From NCBI RefSeq assembly GCF_900112365.1, contig NZ_FOLQ01000002.1, positions 682,001-746,000 of the forward strand: a DNA stretch of 64,000 nt, given 5' to 3'. Shown one piece after another: positions 37,257 through 45,803 of the stretch (position 1 is the stretch's first letter; each line of letters begins with the position of its first letter). The position numbers were made by a program, and so were the translations under genes. The notes under the pieces are model-generated. The model was not told the DNA's origin and made no database searches. It saw nothing but the letters and a program-made list of their open reading frames with translations. This DNA comes from Spirosoma endophyticum. GTDB taxonomy: Bacteria > Bacteroidota > Bacteroidia > Cytophagales > Spirosomataceae.

Positions 37257-37742
37257 TTAGGTAGAAATATAAGGGCCGCCGGTTTCACCCCAGCCCCATT
37301 TGGGCATTGGCGCGTCCACAGCCTCGCCAATGGTATCGGTATTGGAATTGATTACGGCCAATCGAGAGCCCCATTCCAGATACCCGACCAGCGCTGAGCG
37401 AAACTCAGGGTCATCAGGTACACCAACCTCGTCGGCCGCTTCCTGAATTAAATTGACCCAGCGACGGCGCTGAACTTCGGTCAGATTTTTGCCCATGTGA
37501 TGGTGAATCATTTCATAATGACTGCCTTCTGTGTCGCTATACGTAGTTGGCCCACGAAATACTTCGGCAATGAAATGAGCGACGTGCCGGGCATGTTCCG
37601 GCGACATGCCCCGAAAAACTGGTTCCAGGATGGGGTCTTCATTGACACGCTGATAAAACAAACGGGTCCAGGCTTCAAATTTTTCCATGCCGCCCGCCCA
37701 TTCATACAAGGTCGGTACTGTGGTTTTTGATTGCGTTTCCAT
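37257..37742 (-). CDS. Group II truncated hemoglobin
   Basis: This 161-residue globin is longer than usual because of a ~30-residue C-terminal tail. By alignment to trHbO the B10 Tyr is Y30 (RLFYQRV), the proximal F8 His is H82 (MIHHHMGK) and the G8 Trp is W95 (RRRWVNLI), all group II hallmarks. It binds O2/NO/peroxide via heme in the cytoplasm; the precise role is not set by context. The tail (MPKWGWGETGGPY) is rich in Trp and Gly and of unknown use. Confidence 0.92.
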   Translation of the reverse strand: METQSKTTVPTLYEWAGGMEKFEAWTRLFYQRVNEDPILEPVFRGMSPEHARHVAHFIAEVFRGPTTYSDTEGSHYEMIHHHMGKNLTEVQRRRWVNLIQEAADEVGVPDDPEFRSALVGYLEWGSRLAVINSNTDTIGEAVDAPMPKWGWGETGGPYIST

Positions 37743-37795
37743 CGGATCAACTGGTTGATTTTTCGATTAAGATAAAACGAATTAGGCAAAAAAAA

Positions 37796-37817
37796 GCCAC
37801 ACTCCGAAGAATGTGGC
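37796..37817 (-). terminator. Terminator of ald
   Basis: GCCACA/TGTGGC arms (37796-37801 and 37812-37817) with further partial pairing are followed on the minus strand by T8. It lies 86 bp after the ald stop. Confidence 0.75.
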
Positions 37818-37902
37818 CTACGTCTGTCGATGAATAGGTAATGTTGATTAAGAAAGCGAAATTTTCTAACTCACTTTCCCACTAATACTAGAAAGCCGAT
37901 AG

Positions 37903-39057
37903 CTAAGCGTACATATCACCCCGTTGGTATGGAGTGTCTTCTTCAATTAAAACATCATTCACATCTGTAAGAGGTAATCCAAAAGCATCAGCAACGCCTT
38001 TATAGACAATCTTGCCTTCCACTACGTTCAGGCCAAGCTTAAGGTCCATGTTGTCCCGGCACGCCTGTTGCCAGCCTTTATTGGCTATTTGCAGGGCATA
38101 GGGTAACGTAGCGTTTGTTAGCGCGATAGTGCTGGTGTAAGGCACAGCGCCCGGCATATTCGCAACGCAGTAATGCACAACGTCATCAATAATGAAGGTC
38201 GGATTCTCGTGGGTCGTTGGACGGCAGGTTTCGATGCAACCACCCTGATCAACCGCTACGTCGACCAATACCGTACCCGGCCGCATTTGTTTCAGCATCT
38301 CCCGCGTAATGAGGTGAGGAGCTTTCGCTCCCGGAATCAAGACGGCACCCACGATCAGATCGCAGACCTTGATCATCTCACGAATATTGTATTCGTTCGA
38401 CATCATCGTCTGCACGTTCGGCGGCATAATGTCCGACAGATAGCGCAGACGGGGCAGACTCACGTCCATGATCGTTACGTGCGCACCAAGTCCGGCTGCC
38501 ATTTTAGCGGCCTGTGTACCAACGATACCACCGCCCAGAATAAGTACGTTGGCTGGTTTTACGCCCGGTACACCACCCAGCAGAATACCCCGGCCTTTCA
38601 ATGGTTTCTCCAGGTATTTGGCACCTTCCTGAATCGCCATCCGACCCGCAACTTCCGACATGGGAACCAGCAACGGCAGGCTACGATCGGGACGCTCAAC
38701 CGTTTCGTAGGCCAGACAAACGGCCCCTTTCGCCAGCATTGCCTGTGTCAGTTCTTCCGACGAAGCAAAGTGGAAATACGTAAACAGTAGTTGATTTTCT
38801 TTGATCAGGTCATATTCAGCCGCGATGGGCTCTTTAACCTTCATAATCATTTCGGCAATGCCGTAAATGTCTTCGATGGTTGGCAACATGATGGCACCAG
38901 CCTCGATATACCCTTCGTCCTCAAAGCCACTGTCTTCACCCGCATTGACCTGCACATAAACAGTATGGCCGTATTTGCGAAGCTCAGTCACACCGGCAGG
39001 TGTCAGCGCCACCCGGTTTTCATTATTTTTTATCTCTTTGGGAACACCAATGACCAT
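37903..39057 (-). CDS. ald: Alanine dehydrogenase
   Basis: This 384-residue protein shows the AlaDH/PNT fold: MVIGVPKEIKNNENRVALTP at the start and the NAD-binding LILGGGIVGTQAAKMAAGLGA in the middle (shown in part). VDVAVDQGGCIE and PGAVPYTSTIALTNATLPY follow. It reversibly deaminates L-alanine to pyruvate and ammonia with NAD. A divergent Lrp/AsnC regulator 176 bp away is the obvious controller. A matching -7 element lies at 39099-39106. Confidence 0.96.
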   Translation of the reverse strand: MVIGVPKEIKNNENRVALTPAGVTELRKYGHTVYVQVNAGEDSGFEDEGYIEAGAIMLPTIEDIYGIAEMIMKVKEPIAAEYDLIKENQLLFTYFHFASSEELTQAMLAKGAVCLAYETVERPDRSLPLLVPMSEVAGRMAIQEGAKYLEKPLKGRGILLGGVPGVKPANVLILGGGIVGTQAAKMAAGLGAHVTIMDVSLPRLRYLSDIMPPNVQTMMSNEYNIREMIKVCDLIVGAVLIPGAKAPHLITREMLKQMRPGTVLVDVAVDQGGCIETCRPTTHENPTFIIDDVVHYCVANMPGAVPYTSTIALTNATLPYALQIANKGWQQACRDNMDLKLGLNVVEGKIVYKGVADAFGLPLTDVNDVLIEEDTPYQRGDMYA

Positions 39058-39098
39058 AACGTCTACGTGGATTGGGGAGATTTTGATTGACTACTACA

Positions 39099-39129
39099 CA
39101 AAGGTAAAATTGCCATGACTATTTTCTAA
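39099..39129 (-). promoter_or_regulatory. Candidate ald promoter
   Basis: On the minus strand TACCTTTG (39099-39106) matches TAnnTTTG exactly, with TTAG (39126-39129) 19 nt upstream as a weak -33. It lies in the ald/lrp divergent gap. Confidence 0.45.
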
Positions 39130-39233
39130 CAGGCGCCCTTATTTTGGTATATATGAATAGTTTTTTCTTACTTTAAAGGATATTGTCCTGTACGTTGCTC
39201 AAATAGGTACTGTCATTCCGTAAAAATGCCGTT

Positions 39234-39698
39234 ATGGAAATTTTAGATAAAATAGATCGTAAAATTCTTAGTCTATTGCAGGTCGATGCCCGGCTCACGA
39301 TTCAGGAGATTGGTCAACGGATTAACTTATCGAAAACACCCGTTCATGAACGTATCAAGCGGCTCGAACGCGCTGGTATCATTGACCGCTACGTGACCAT
39401 TTTAGACAAAAAAAAGCTAGGAAGCTTGCTCATGATCTACTGCCAGGTGACGCTCGACCGGCAGACCCGAGACGCCTTCGCCGATTATGAAGCCGCTGTA
39501 CGGGAACTACCCGATGTGCTGGAGTGCAATCGGGTGTCGGGTACCTTTGATTACCTGATCAAAATTGTTAGCCGCGACATGGAGACGTATAACCATTTTT
39601 ATCAGGAGCAACTATCGGTGATTGCCGGCACGCTGCACATAAGCAGCTTTTTTGTGATGGCTGAGGTGAAAAACTCAACGGTTGTTCGGTTGGAGTAA
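39234..39698 (+). CDS. Lrp/AsnC-family transcriptional regulator
   Basis: This 154-residue protein has an N-terminal HTH (DRKILSLLQVDARLTIQEIG, TPVHERIKRLERAGII) and a C-terminal RAM/AsnC ligand domain (VLECNRVSGTFDYLIKIV). It senses amino acids and binds as dimers or octamers in the family. The divergent alanine dehydrogenase gene makes L-alanine the likely effector and ald the likely target. A clear terminator follows at 39846. Confidence 0.95.
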   Translation: MEILDKIDRKILSLLQVDARLTIQEIGQRINLSKTPVHERIKRLERAGIIDRYVTILDKKKLGSLLMIYCQVTLDRQTRDAFADYEAAVRELPDVLECNRVSGTFDYLIKIVSRDMETYNHFYQEQLSVIAGTLHISSFFVMAEVKNSTVVRLE

Positions 39699-39845
39699 TT
39701 CGATTTCTGAGTCGAATGGAGATAGAAACACACGGGAATTCGAGTTGCAGCCGTCTTATCTAACAAAATGAAAGCTGGAATAGGCATAGGCAATCTACAC
39801 AGGCCCGGAGGGCATCACAATTGATGACCGCGGGTTTACCCAATC

Positions 39846-39887
39846 AAAAAGGACGTATCAAAAACTGCTTTTCGGTACGTCCTTTTT
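39846..39887. terminator. Terminator after the Lrp gene
   Basis: AAAAAGGACGTA (39846-39857) and TACGTCCTTTTT (39876-39887) form a 12-bp perfect stem with an 18-nt loop and A/T tails on both sides. It lies 148 bp behind the regulator's stop. Confidence 0.75.
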
Positions 39888-39972
39888 CTCGGAATGAATA
39901 CTATTTTAAAGTAGTATCGCAAGGAATTTAACTTGTTAAAAAGGACTATTTATTACCTACAGCCTCTTTGTT

Positions 39973-40941
39973 ATGACGTTACGATTTTTACTCGGTTTTG
40001 GCCTGATTAGCAGCACTACCCTGACGGTTCAGGCGCAAAGCTGGCAACCCGTTACAACGCAAAATGCCTGCTCACCCCGGCACGAAAATGCCGCTACGTT
40101 AATCGGTGATAGTTTATATGCTGTTGGCGGACGAGGTATGAAACCCCTGGAAGCGCTTAATCTGAAAACGCTGGTATGGCAAACGCACCCTGCTCCACCT
40201 GTTGAAATGAATCATTTTCAGGCCATTACCTACGGTGGAGAACTCTACGCCATCTGCGCGTTTGAGGGGAAATACCCGCACGAAACGCCTATCCCGAATA
40301 TCTACATTTATAATCCTAAACAGGGGAAATGGCGGGTAGGACCGGAGATTCCTAAAGACCGGCTTCGGGGCTCGGCGGGTGTTGTGGTGTACAAAGACAA
40401 AATCTACGTAGCCTGCGGTATTACCGACGGCCACTACGATGGGCATGTGGCCTGGCTCGACGAATACGATCCGAAAACCAATACCTGGAAAAAACTGCCT
40501 GATGCGCCCCATACCCGCGACCATATTAGTGCGGCTGTTGTCGATGATAAATTGTATCTGGCGGGTGGCCGTAATTCGACGGCCCGGATCAACAAAGTGC
40601 TGGAAACAACCATCGCGGAGGTGGATGTGTACGACTTCAAAACGGGCCGCTGGACAACACTGCCCGCTACGTCCAACATCCCGACTCAGCGGGCGGGAGC
40701 CACGGCGGTAACACAGGGTGGAAAAGTCTGGATCATGGGTGGCGAAACAACACAGCTGCTATCGCATAACGAAGCCGAAGCACTCGACCCAAAAACAAAT
40801 CGCTGGACGGCTGGCCCGAAAATGAACCAGGGACGACACGGTACACAGGCGGTTGTTTACATGGGTCAAATCTACATCGTTGCCGGGTCAGCCAATCATG
40901 GCGGAGGACCAGAGCTGAATACGGTAGAGGTATTGAAATAA
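39973..40941 (+). CDS. Secreted Kelch-repeat beta-propeller protein
   Basis: This 322-residue protein has a signal peptide (MTLRFLLGFGLISSTTLTVQAQ) and about six Kelch blades. Blades are marked by GDSLYAVGGRG, YGGELYAICAFEG, YKDKIYVACGITDG, VDDKLYLAGGRNS, QGGKVWIMGGE and MGQIYIVAGSAN. Each is followed by an xDxxxxxW-type strand. The family binds proteins or sugars; no enzyme motif is seen. A 22-bp inverted repeat separates it from the DUF1080 gene, which may be cotranscribed. Confidence 0.9.
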   Translation: MTLRFLLGFGLISSTTLTVQAQSWQPVTTQNACSPRHENAATLIGDSLYAVGGRGMKPLEALNLKTLVWQTHPAPPVEMNHFQAITYGGELYAICAFEGKYPHETPIPNIYIYNPKQGKWRVGPEIPKDRLRGSAGVVVYKDKIYVACGITDGHYDGHVAWLDEYDPKTNTWKKLPDAPHTRDHISAAVVDDKLYLAGGRNSTARINKVLETTIAEVDVYDFKTGRWTTLPATSNIPTQRAGATAVTQGGKVWIMGGETTQLLSHNEAEALDPKTNRWTAGPKMNQGRHGTQAVVYMGQIYIVAGSANHGGGPELNTVEVLK

Positions 40942-40954
40942 TGAATAATATCTC

Positions 40955-41016
40955 GCTGGGTTAAAACCCGGCGCAATGCATCAAATTTTATCACTTGCGC
41001 CGGGTTCTAACCCGGC
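40955..41016. repeat. 22-bp inverted repeat between Kelch and DUF1080 genes
   Basis: Arms 40955-40976 and 40995-41016 are complementary at 20 of 22 positions. Both mismatches are G-T pairs on one strand. Each arm itself holds GGGTT...AACCC, so cruciform alternatives exist. Confidence 0.65.
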
Positions 41017-41034
41017 TGGATATTGAACCCATTC

Positions 41035-41937
41035 ATGAAAAAGATACACTATATACTTCTTGCATTCGTACTGTCTGCTTCGGCGGCAATTGCTCAAAAA
41101 GGCCCTGACCAGCCGGAGTGGATTTCGATTTTTAACGGGAAAGACCTCAGCGGCTGGGACATCAAAATTGCGGGTCAGCCGCTGAACGATAATTACAAAA
41201 ATACCTTTCGCGTCGAAGATGGCATGATGCGGGTAATGTATGATCAGTACAAAACTTTCGACGGTAAATACGGGCACATCTATTACAACAAGCCATTTTC
41301 GTACTACAAGGTGCGGGTAACGTATCGGTTCGTCGGCGATCAGACGCCCGGTGGTGATAGCTGGAACGTGCGTAACAGTGGTATCATGCTGCACTCACAG
41401 TCGGCGAAAAGTTTATCTATCGGGCAGACATTTCCCGTATCACTCGAAATGCAGTTTCTGGGCGGTCTGGGTAAAGGACCCCGCTCGACGGGCAACTTGT
41501 GCACGCCCGGCACGCAGGTGTACATGAGCGGCAAACTCCGCCCCGAACACTGCACCGACTCCGACTCGAAAACCTACGATGGGGACCAATGGGTAACGGC
41601 CGAAGCCATCGTGCTGGGTGATTCGATTGTGCATCAGCTCATCAACGGCGACACCGTACTGACCTACGAGAAACCGGAAGTTGGGGGCGGCTTCGTCAGC
41701 CAGGATCATGACTGGAGTGCGGGGCACTTTAGCCCTGAAGCGGCCAAATACTGGAATGGCCGGGCCAATACGTCGTTGAAGGAAGGATACATTGCGCTTC
41801 AGGCCGAAAGCCATCCCATTGATTTCAAGCAGGTTGAAGTGCTTAACCTCAAAGGGTGTATGGACCCTAAAGCCCTGAATTACAAGTCTTACTATGTCAA
41901 ATCAGACAATACGCAGTGTCAGTATAAGAAGAAGTAA
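41035..41937 (+). CDS. Secreted DUF1080 (3-keto-disaccharide hydrolase family) protein
   Basis: From the ATG at 41035 (300 residues) there is a signal peptide (MKKIHYILLAFVLSASAAIAQ) and then the DUF1080 jelly-roll (EWISIFNGKDLSGWDIKI, NSGIMLHSQS, EMQFLGG). DUF1080 proteins are carbohydrate-active; some hydrolyse 3-keto-sugars. The C-terminus has a CMDPKALNYKSYY...C motif, a Bacteroidota Cys-bounded module seen in secreted proteins. The in-frame TTG at 41023 is rejected because it precedes the signal. It follows the Kelch gene and precedes a DUF1624 gene by 15 bp. Confidence 0.9.
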   Translation: MKKIHYILLAFVLSASAAIAQKGPDQPEWISIFNGKDLSGWDIKIAGQPLNDNYKNTFRVEDGMMRVMYDQYKTFDGKYGHIYYNKPFSYYKVRVTYRFVGDQTPGGDSWNVRNSGIMLHSQSAKSLSIGQTFPVSLEMQFLGGLGKGPRSTGNLCTPGTQVYMSGKLRPEHCTDSDSKTYDGDQWVTAEAIVLGDSIVHQLINGDTVLTYEKPEVGGGFVSQDHDWSAGHFSPEAAKYWNGRANTSLKEGYIALQAESHPIDFKQVEVLNLKGCMDPKALNYKSYYVKSDNTQCQYKKK

Positions 41938-41952
41938 AAGCCTGTTTGCTAC

Positions 41953-43110
41953 ATGAAGCGAGTAACGACCATTGATGTGACCCGTGGTTTAGTGATGGTG
42001 ATTATGGCGTTGGATCACGTTCGTGACCTGCTGCATACGCCCGCACTAACTCAAAATCCCACCGATCTAACGACCACAACGCCCGAGCTATTCCTGACCC
42101 GGTGGATTACGCATTTATGCGCCCCTACGTTCGTCTTTCTGTCGGGAACATCGGCTTATCTGTCACTTCGGAAACGGAATGACGTAGCGGCCCGGCGGTT
42201 CTTACTGAAGCGGGGCGTTGTGCTGCTGGTGCTCGAACTTACGATCGTCAACTTCGCTTTCTGGTTCGATATTCACTTTCAATCCCTGATGTTACAGGTC
42301 ATTTATGCGATTGGTGGCGGGTTAATCATCCTGTCGCTACTGGCGAAATTACCCGTTAAATGGGTTGGGGCTATCGGGCTGATTATCGTATTTGGGCATA
42401 ATATTCTGCAAATCGTGCCGTCTTTTACCGATCCAGCCGCCAGGCTGATCTGGGCATTACTCTTCCGCACCGAGTTTTTCCCAATTAGCTCTTCATTTGC
42501 GTTACTGGCGGCATATCCACTGATTCCCTGGCTGGGTATTATGCTGGTTGGTTATGCATGCGGGCAGTTGATGGAACGGCCTGTGGAGCAGCGAAAACCC
42601 TTACTGCTACGTATCGGTTTGGGCTCGTTGGCCTTGTTTATTCTACTGCGTTTTCTGAATATTTATGGCGATCCAGCGCCCTGGAGTCCCCAAAAGGATG
42701 GCCTGTTCACGTTCCTGTCGTTTATCAACGTATCGAAATACCCACCATCGCTGATCTACGATTTGCTCCTGCTGGGCCTGATGTTCCTGATTCTGTCCGC
42801 TGCCGATGGGGCTAATAACGCTTTCACGCGCTGGCTAACGGTATACGGGAAAGTACCCATGTTTTATTACATCCTGCATTGGTATCTGGTCCACCTCTCG
42901 ATGATTGGGATGAGCCTGATTCAGGGCTATTCCCTGGCCGACATTCCTTCCGGTCCGTTGAATTTTGGTCGGCCCGCCGGGGCAGGCATTTCGCTTGGAC
43001 TGGTTTACGTCGTCTGGATCAGTTTAGTGTTACTGCTCTATCCACTCTGCAACTGGTACGGTCGCTACAAAGCATCTCATCCGGAGATTGGATGGTTGCG
43101 GTACGTGTGA
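41953..43110 (+). CDS. DUF1624 / HGSNAT-like membrane acyltransferase
   Basis: This 385-residue polytopic protein has about 10 helices and opens with TTIDVTRGLVMVIMALDHVRD. That is the hallmark of the heparan-alpha-glucosaminide acetyltransferase-like (PF07786) group, with the Asp-His pair DH near residue 22. HLCAPTFVFLSGTSAYLS follows. Members move acyl groups across membranes to sugars, so O-acetylation of an envelope glycan is plausible; the acceptor is unknown. It lies 15 bp after the DUF1080 gene and ends at a strong terminator. Confidence 0.85.
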   Translation: MKRVTTIDVTRGLVMVIMALDHVRDLLHTPALTQNPTDLTTTTPELFLTRWITHLCAPTFVFLSGTSAYLSLRKRNDVAARRFLLKRGVVLLVLELTIVNFAFWFDIHFQSLMLQVIYAIGGGLIILSLLAKLPVKWVGAIGLIIVFGHNILQIVPSFTDPAARLIWALLFRTEFFPISSSFALLAAYPLIPWLGIMLVGYACGQLMERPVEQRKPLLLRIGLGSLALFILLRFLNIYGDPAPWSPQKDGLFTFLSFINVSKYPPSLIYDLLLLGLMFLILSAADGANNAFTRWLTVYGKVPMFYYILHWYLVHLSMIGMSLIQGYSLADIPSGPLNFGRPAGAGISLGLVYVVWISLVLLLYPLCNWYGRYKASHPEIGWLRYV

Positions 43111-43159
43111 GTTTATGTGAGATTCATGCTGACTAAATCGCTCTCCCGCGAGCCACAAA

Positions 43160-43189
43160 AAAAAGCCCACCCAACTGGGTGGACTTTTT
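43160..43189. terminator. Bidirectional terminator
   Basis: CCACCC (43167-43172) pairs with GGGTGG (43177-43182), extended by AAAAG/CTTTT beyond one mismatch. Long A and T flanks suit the convergent DUF1624 gene and T9SS-protein gene. Confidence 0.8.
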
Positions 43190-43247
43190 CATCGCGTTGC
43201 TTCCAATTATCTTCTTAACGTATCGTGACTTGGGGCAAATAAGACGC

Positions 43248-44840
43248 TTACAGAATTACCAGACGCACCTGCTGATGCGTAATACCCCGTCTGGCCGTCA
43301 GCACGTAAACGCCTGCTGGTAAAGTCTGGTCTGGTCGCAACGTCATAGTCCCATTCGATTCTGCCATTCCCTTAAACGACACAAGTTGGCCCTGCATGTT
43401 GGTCAGTCGCAGGTCAGCTACCGTCCAGGAACGAAGCTGGATGCGAAGGACCTGGTTCGTCGTTGGATTTTCCAGTAACTGCAGTAGTGGTTCATCACTG
43501 TCTGGCAGGAAGGCTACTAGTTTAGAGTAATCAAAACTTCCATCCTTATCGACCATTCGTAAGCGGTAGTAGGCTGTTTGGGAGGATGGAAGTTGGTCGG
43601 TAAACGAATAGCGCTGACTTTGGCTCGTTTGCCCATTGGCTAATACACGACCCAATGAACCAAACTCGATGGCGTCGTTACTACGTTCTACGACAAAATA
43701 GTCACTATTATATTCCCAACTCGTTTCCCAGGCCAGCCGCACGGCCGATCCTTCGGGTGTGGCTGTAAATTTGACCAGACGCACCGGCATGGGTGCACAC
43801 GAGGGAAGACTGGCGTTAAACGGATAGTCGTGCATTTCTCCACCAATATTGCTGAACGATTTGGCAATGAACTGCCCTTCAATATTTGACGACCCCATTT
43901 TAATCACATCGGCATTGGGCGCCAGCACACTACCCTCAATTTGTGCACCCTGAATGGTTAAGACCGTAGTGGACGGGAAGTTCCACAGGATGTAACGCAA
44001 GGCAGACTTATCGCCCGGCACATTGATATTTGGTACACTCCAGTTGTAAGCACCAACTGCCGCTACGTTGATCACTAGAATCTGGCTTGCCGATGGAGAA
44101 TTGTTAAGAATGAAATCCTGTACTTTACTCAGGTCCGAACCGGTTATGTTTAGCACATTCACTCCCGAGTGCAAATTGATCTTGATCTGATTCGGTAGGT
44201 TCGTAATAGGAATTATCGTTCCATTTGCGTTGGTAACCTCTGTGTTGCCAGAACACAACGCCAGGGTGGTTGAGTTGGTGCGCAGGCTGGAGAAAGCAGT
44301 CGAGAAGTTAATGCCGGTTGTTCCGCAGACTGGATTGTTTGAGGCACTGACTGGATTAGCGGGTGTCCAGTAGTTAGCTGCCGCTGACAACAAAATGGTA
44401 GGGCTTTGACCGTAGGACGTAGACGTTTTATTGATCCGGATAGGGGAAAACGTATTATTGTTGTCTTTGTAGTAAGTTATTAGGGGGTCCGGCGATGCGC
44501 AGTTGCCAATTTTCATGTAGGTGTTATTGAGGACCTGCAACCCACCATTGAGACTAATCCCACCATTAACCACTAACCCGACTGGAATATCACCAACTTT
44601 ATATAGGGGTAAGGTTCTTGTGGAAGCGGCAATGCCGTAACCACCATTTACGATCAGATTACCCCCAACAGCTACTGAACCTTCTGTCTCACTGCTGTAG
44701 ACAGTGAAATTTCCTTCTACAAATACATTGAAAACGCCAGCTGGCGTTAAAGGATTTTGCCCATTTACTTTATCGGTAAAGGCTGTACATAAGAATAATA
44801 AGACGAAAAGAAAATTCGTTATACAAGTAAAAAATTTCAT
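43248..44840 (-). CDS. T9SS-secreted choice-of-anchor A surface protein
   Basis: This 530-residue protein has a signal peptide (MKFFTCITNFLFVLLFLCTAF). A choice-of-anchor A domain follows (about 30-330; FNVFVEGNFTVYSSETEGSV, AVGGNLIVNGGYG, GSVLAPNADV, IEGQFIAKSF). Next is a linker with a FnIII-like strand pair (WETSWEYNSDYFVVERS) and a C-terminal type IX sorting domain (LRLTNMQGQLV, LPAGVYVLTA). It is therefore exported across the outer membrane and anchored or released; adhesion is a guess. The promoter region is unusually AT-rich and the coding sequence is also lower in GC than its neighbours. Confidence 0.88.
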   Translation of the reverse strand: MKFFTCITNFLFVLLFLCTAFTDKVNGQNPLTPAGVFNVFVEGNFTVYSSETEGSVAVGGNLIVNGGYGIAASTRTLPLYKVGDIPVGLVVNGGISLNGGLQVLNNTYMKIGNCASPDPLITYYKDNNNTFSPIRINKTSTSYGQSPTILLSAAANYWTPANPVSASNNPVCGTTGINFSTAFSSLRTNSTTLALCSGNTEVTNANGTIIPITNLPNQIKINLHSGVNVLNITGSDLSKVQDFILNNSPSASQILVINVAAVGAYNWSVPNINVPGDKSALRYILWNFPSTTVLTIQGAQIEGSVLAPNADVIKMGSSNIEGQFIAKSFSNIGGEMHDYPFNASLPSCAPMPVRLVKFTATPEGSAVRLAWETSWEYNSDYFVVERSNDAIEFGSLGRVLANGQTSQSQRYSFTDQLPSSQTAYYRLRMVDKDGSFDYSKLVAFLPDSDEPLLQLLENPTTNQVLRIQLRSWTVADLRLTNMQGQLVSFKGMAESNGTMTLRPDQTLPAGVYVLTARRGITHQQVRLVIL

Positions 44841-45803
44841 AAAAAATAATTGATTAATTGAGTGGGTAATTAATAAAAGAGGGCTAGGTCAAAAGGTGAT
44901 ATAAATGTTTTATAATTTGCTTCTGTATGCAAATTTTGCCAGTATTGTTTTTCGGAAATTTATTAAGCGAGGTATTTTTGTAACCGAATTTTAAGGTATA
45001 TATTTTTTTGTAAATGATTGATTTATAATGTATTATAATTTAATGAATCTGATAACTTAAATATATTTAAAAAAACATTTTTATTTTTAATGAGAATAGT
45101 CTGGTGTATTTAGTAACAATAAACATGCAATAGTTAGGAATTAAATAAGTTGAATTATTAATAATATGGTATGCATAATTTTTACTATATACAGATAAAT
45201 AATAAAATTGATATTTAATTATTTAAGATTAATCGAATGCTATGTTTCTATCGCTGAGGTTGCTATTTAATGAGTTGTTGTAAAGTAGTGAAATGTAATT
45301 TATTTCGCCTTACTGTAATTAGTAACTTAATTTGACAAGAAACTATATTTAATTTTTTGATTACAAATGTGCCTTGGTCTGGAAAAGTGACCAGACTTTA
45401 GCAACAAATAATACAACTCTGGGTAAATTGGTCAGTCACTTGCCTGCGTAGTAATATGCTGACAAAAGATCCCATTAACACTGTTGAGCAGTAGGTAGCA
45501 ATACGTTATAAAACGCTGCCTGATCTTTGATCCGTGATCTCAAACCAGGCAGAATCATGAAAACGATATGTTGCTTCAACCCTCCGTTTATTTGACCTTA
45601 CGGCGATCAATCGCGTCGTAAAGACGCAGACATCCGGCCAAGCGTTGTCAGGTCAGACTGTGCATGAAGTGGTTTGTGAAGCTGATCCATCCTCTGTGGG
45701 GATCATAATTAATAGCAAGCAGGTGAAACCCGGCGATCCTGACTTCCTCAGTGATATTCCTGATGCGCGGACGTTATAGCCATAAAAGTCAGCGTTCTAT
45801 AAA
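44841..45803. other. 963-bp gene-free region: AT-rich tract plus decayed sequence
   Basis: From about 44860 to 45370 the DNA is only about 15-20% GC by counting sample lines, with poly-A/T and TATA runs and no credible ORF. It is the upstream region of the T9SS protein. From 45420 on composition returns to normal. A hairpin lies at 45516-45552 (CTGCCTG/CAGGCAG). A roughly 70-codon open stretch with no ATG ends in TAG near 45778 (RLFDLTAINRVVKTQTSGQ). I do not recognise it, and it may be a gene remnant. Confidence 0.6.

Noticed and set aside
38173..38790. 205-codon plus-strand ORF opposite ald
   Set aside because: Ald is unmistakable on the minus strand; this frame is His/Arg/Gln-rich shadow sequence.
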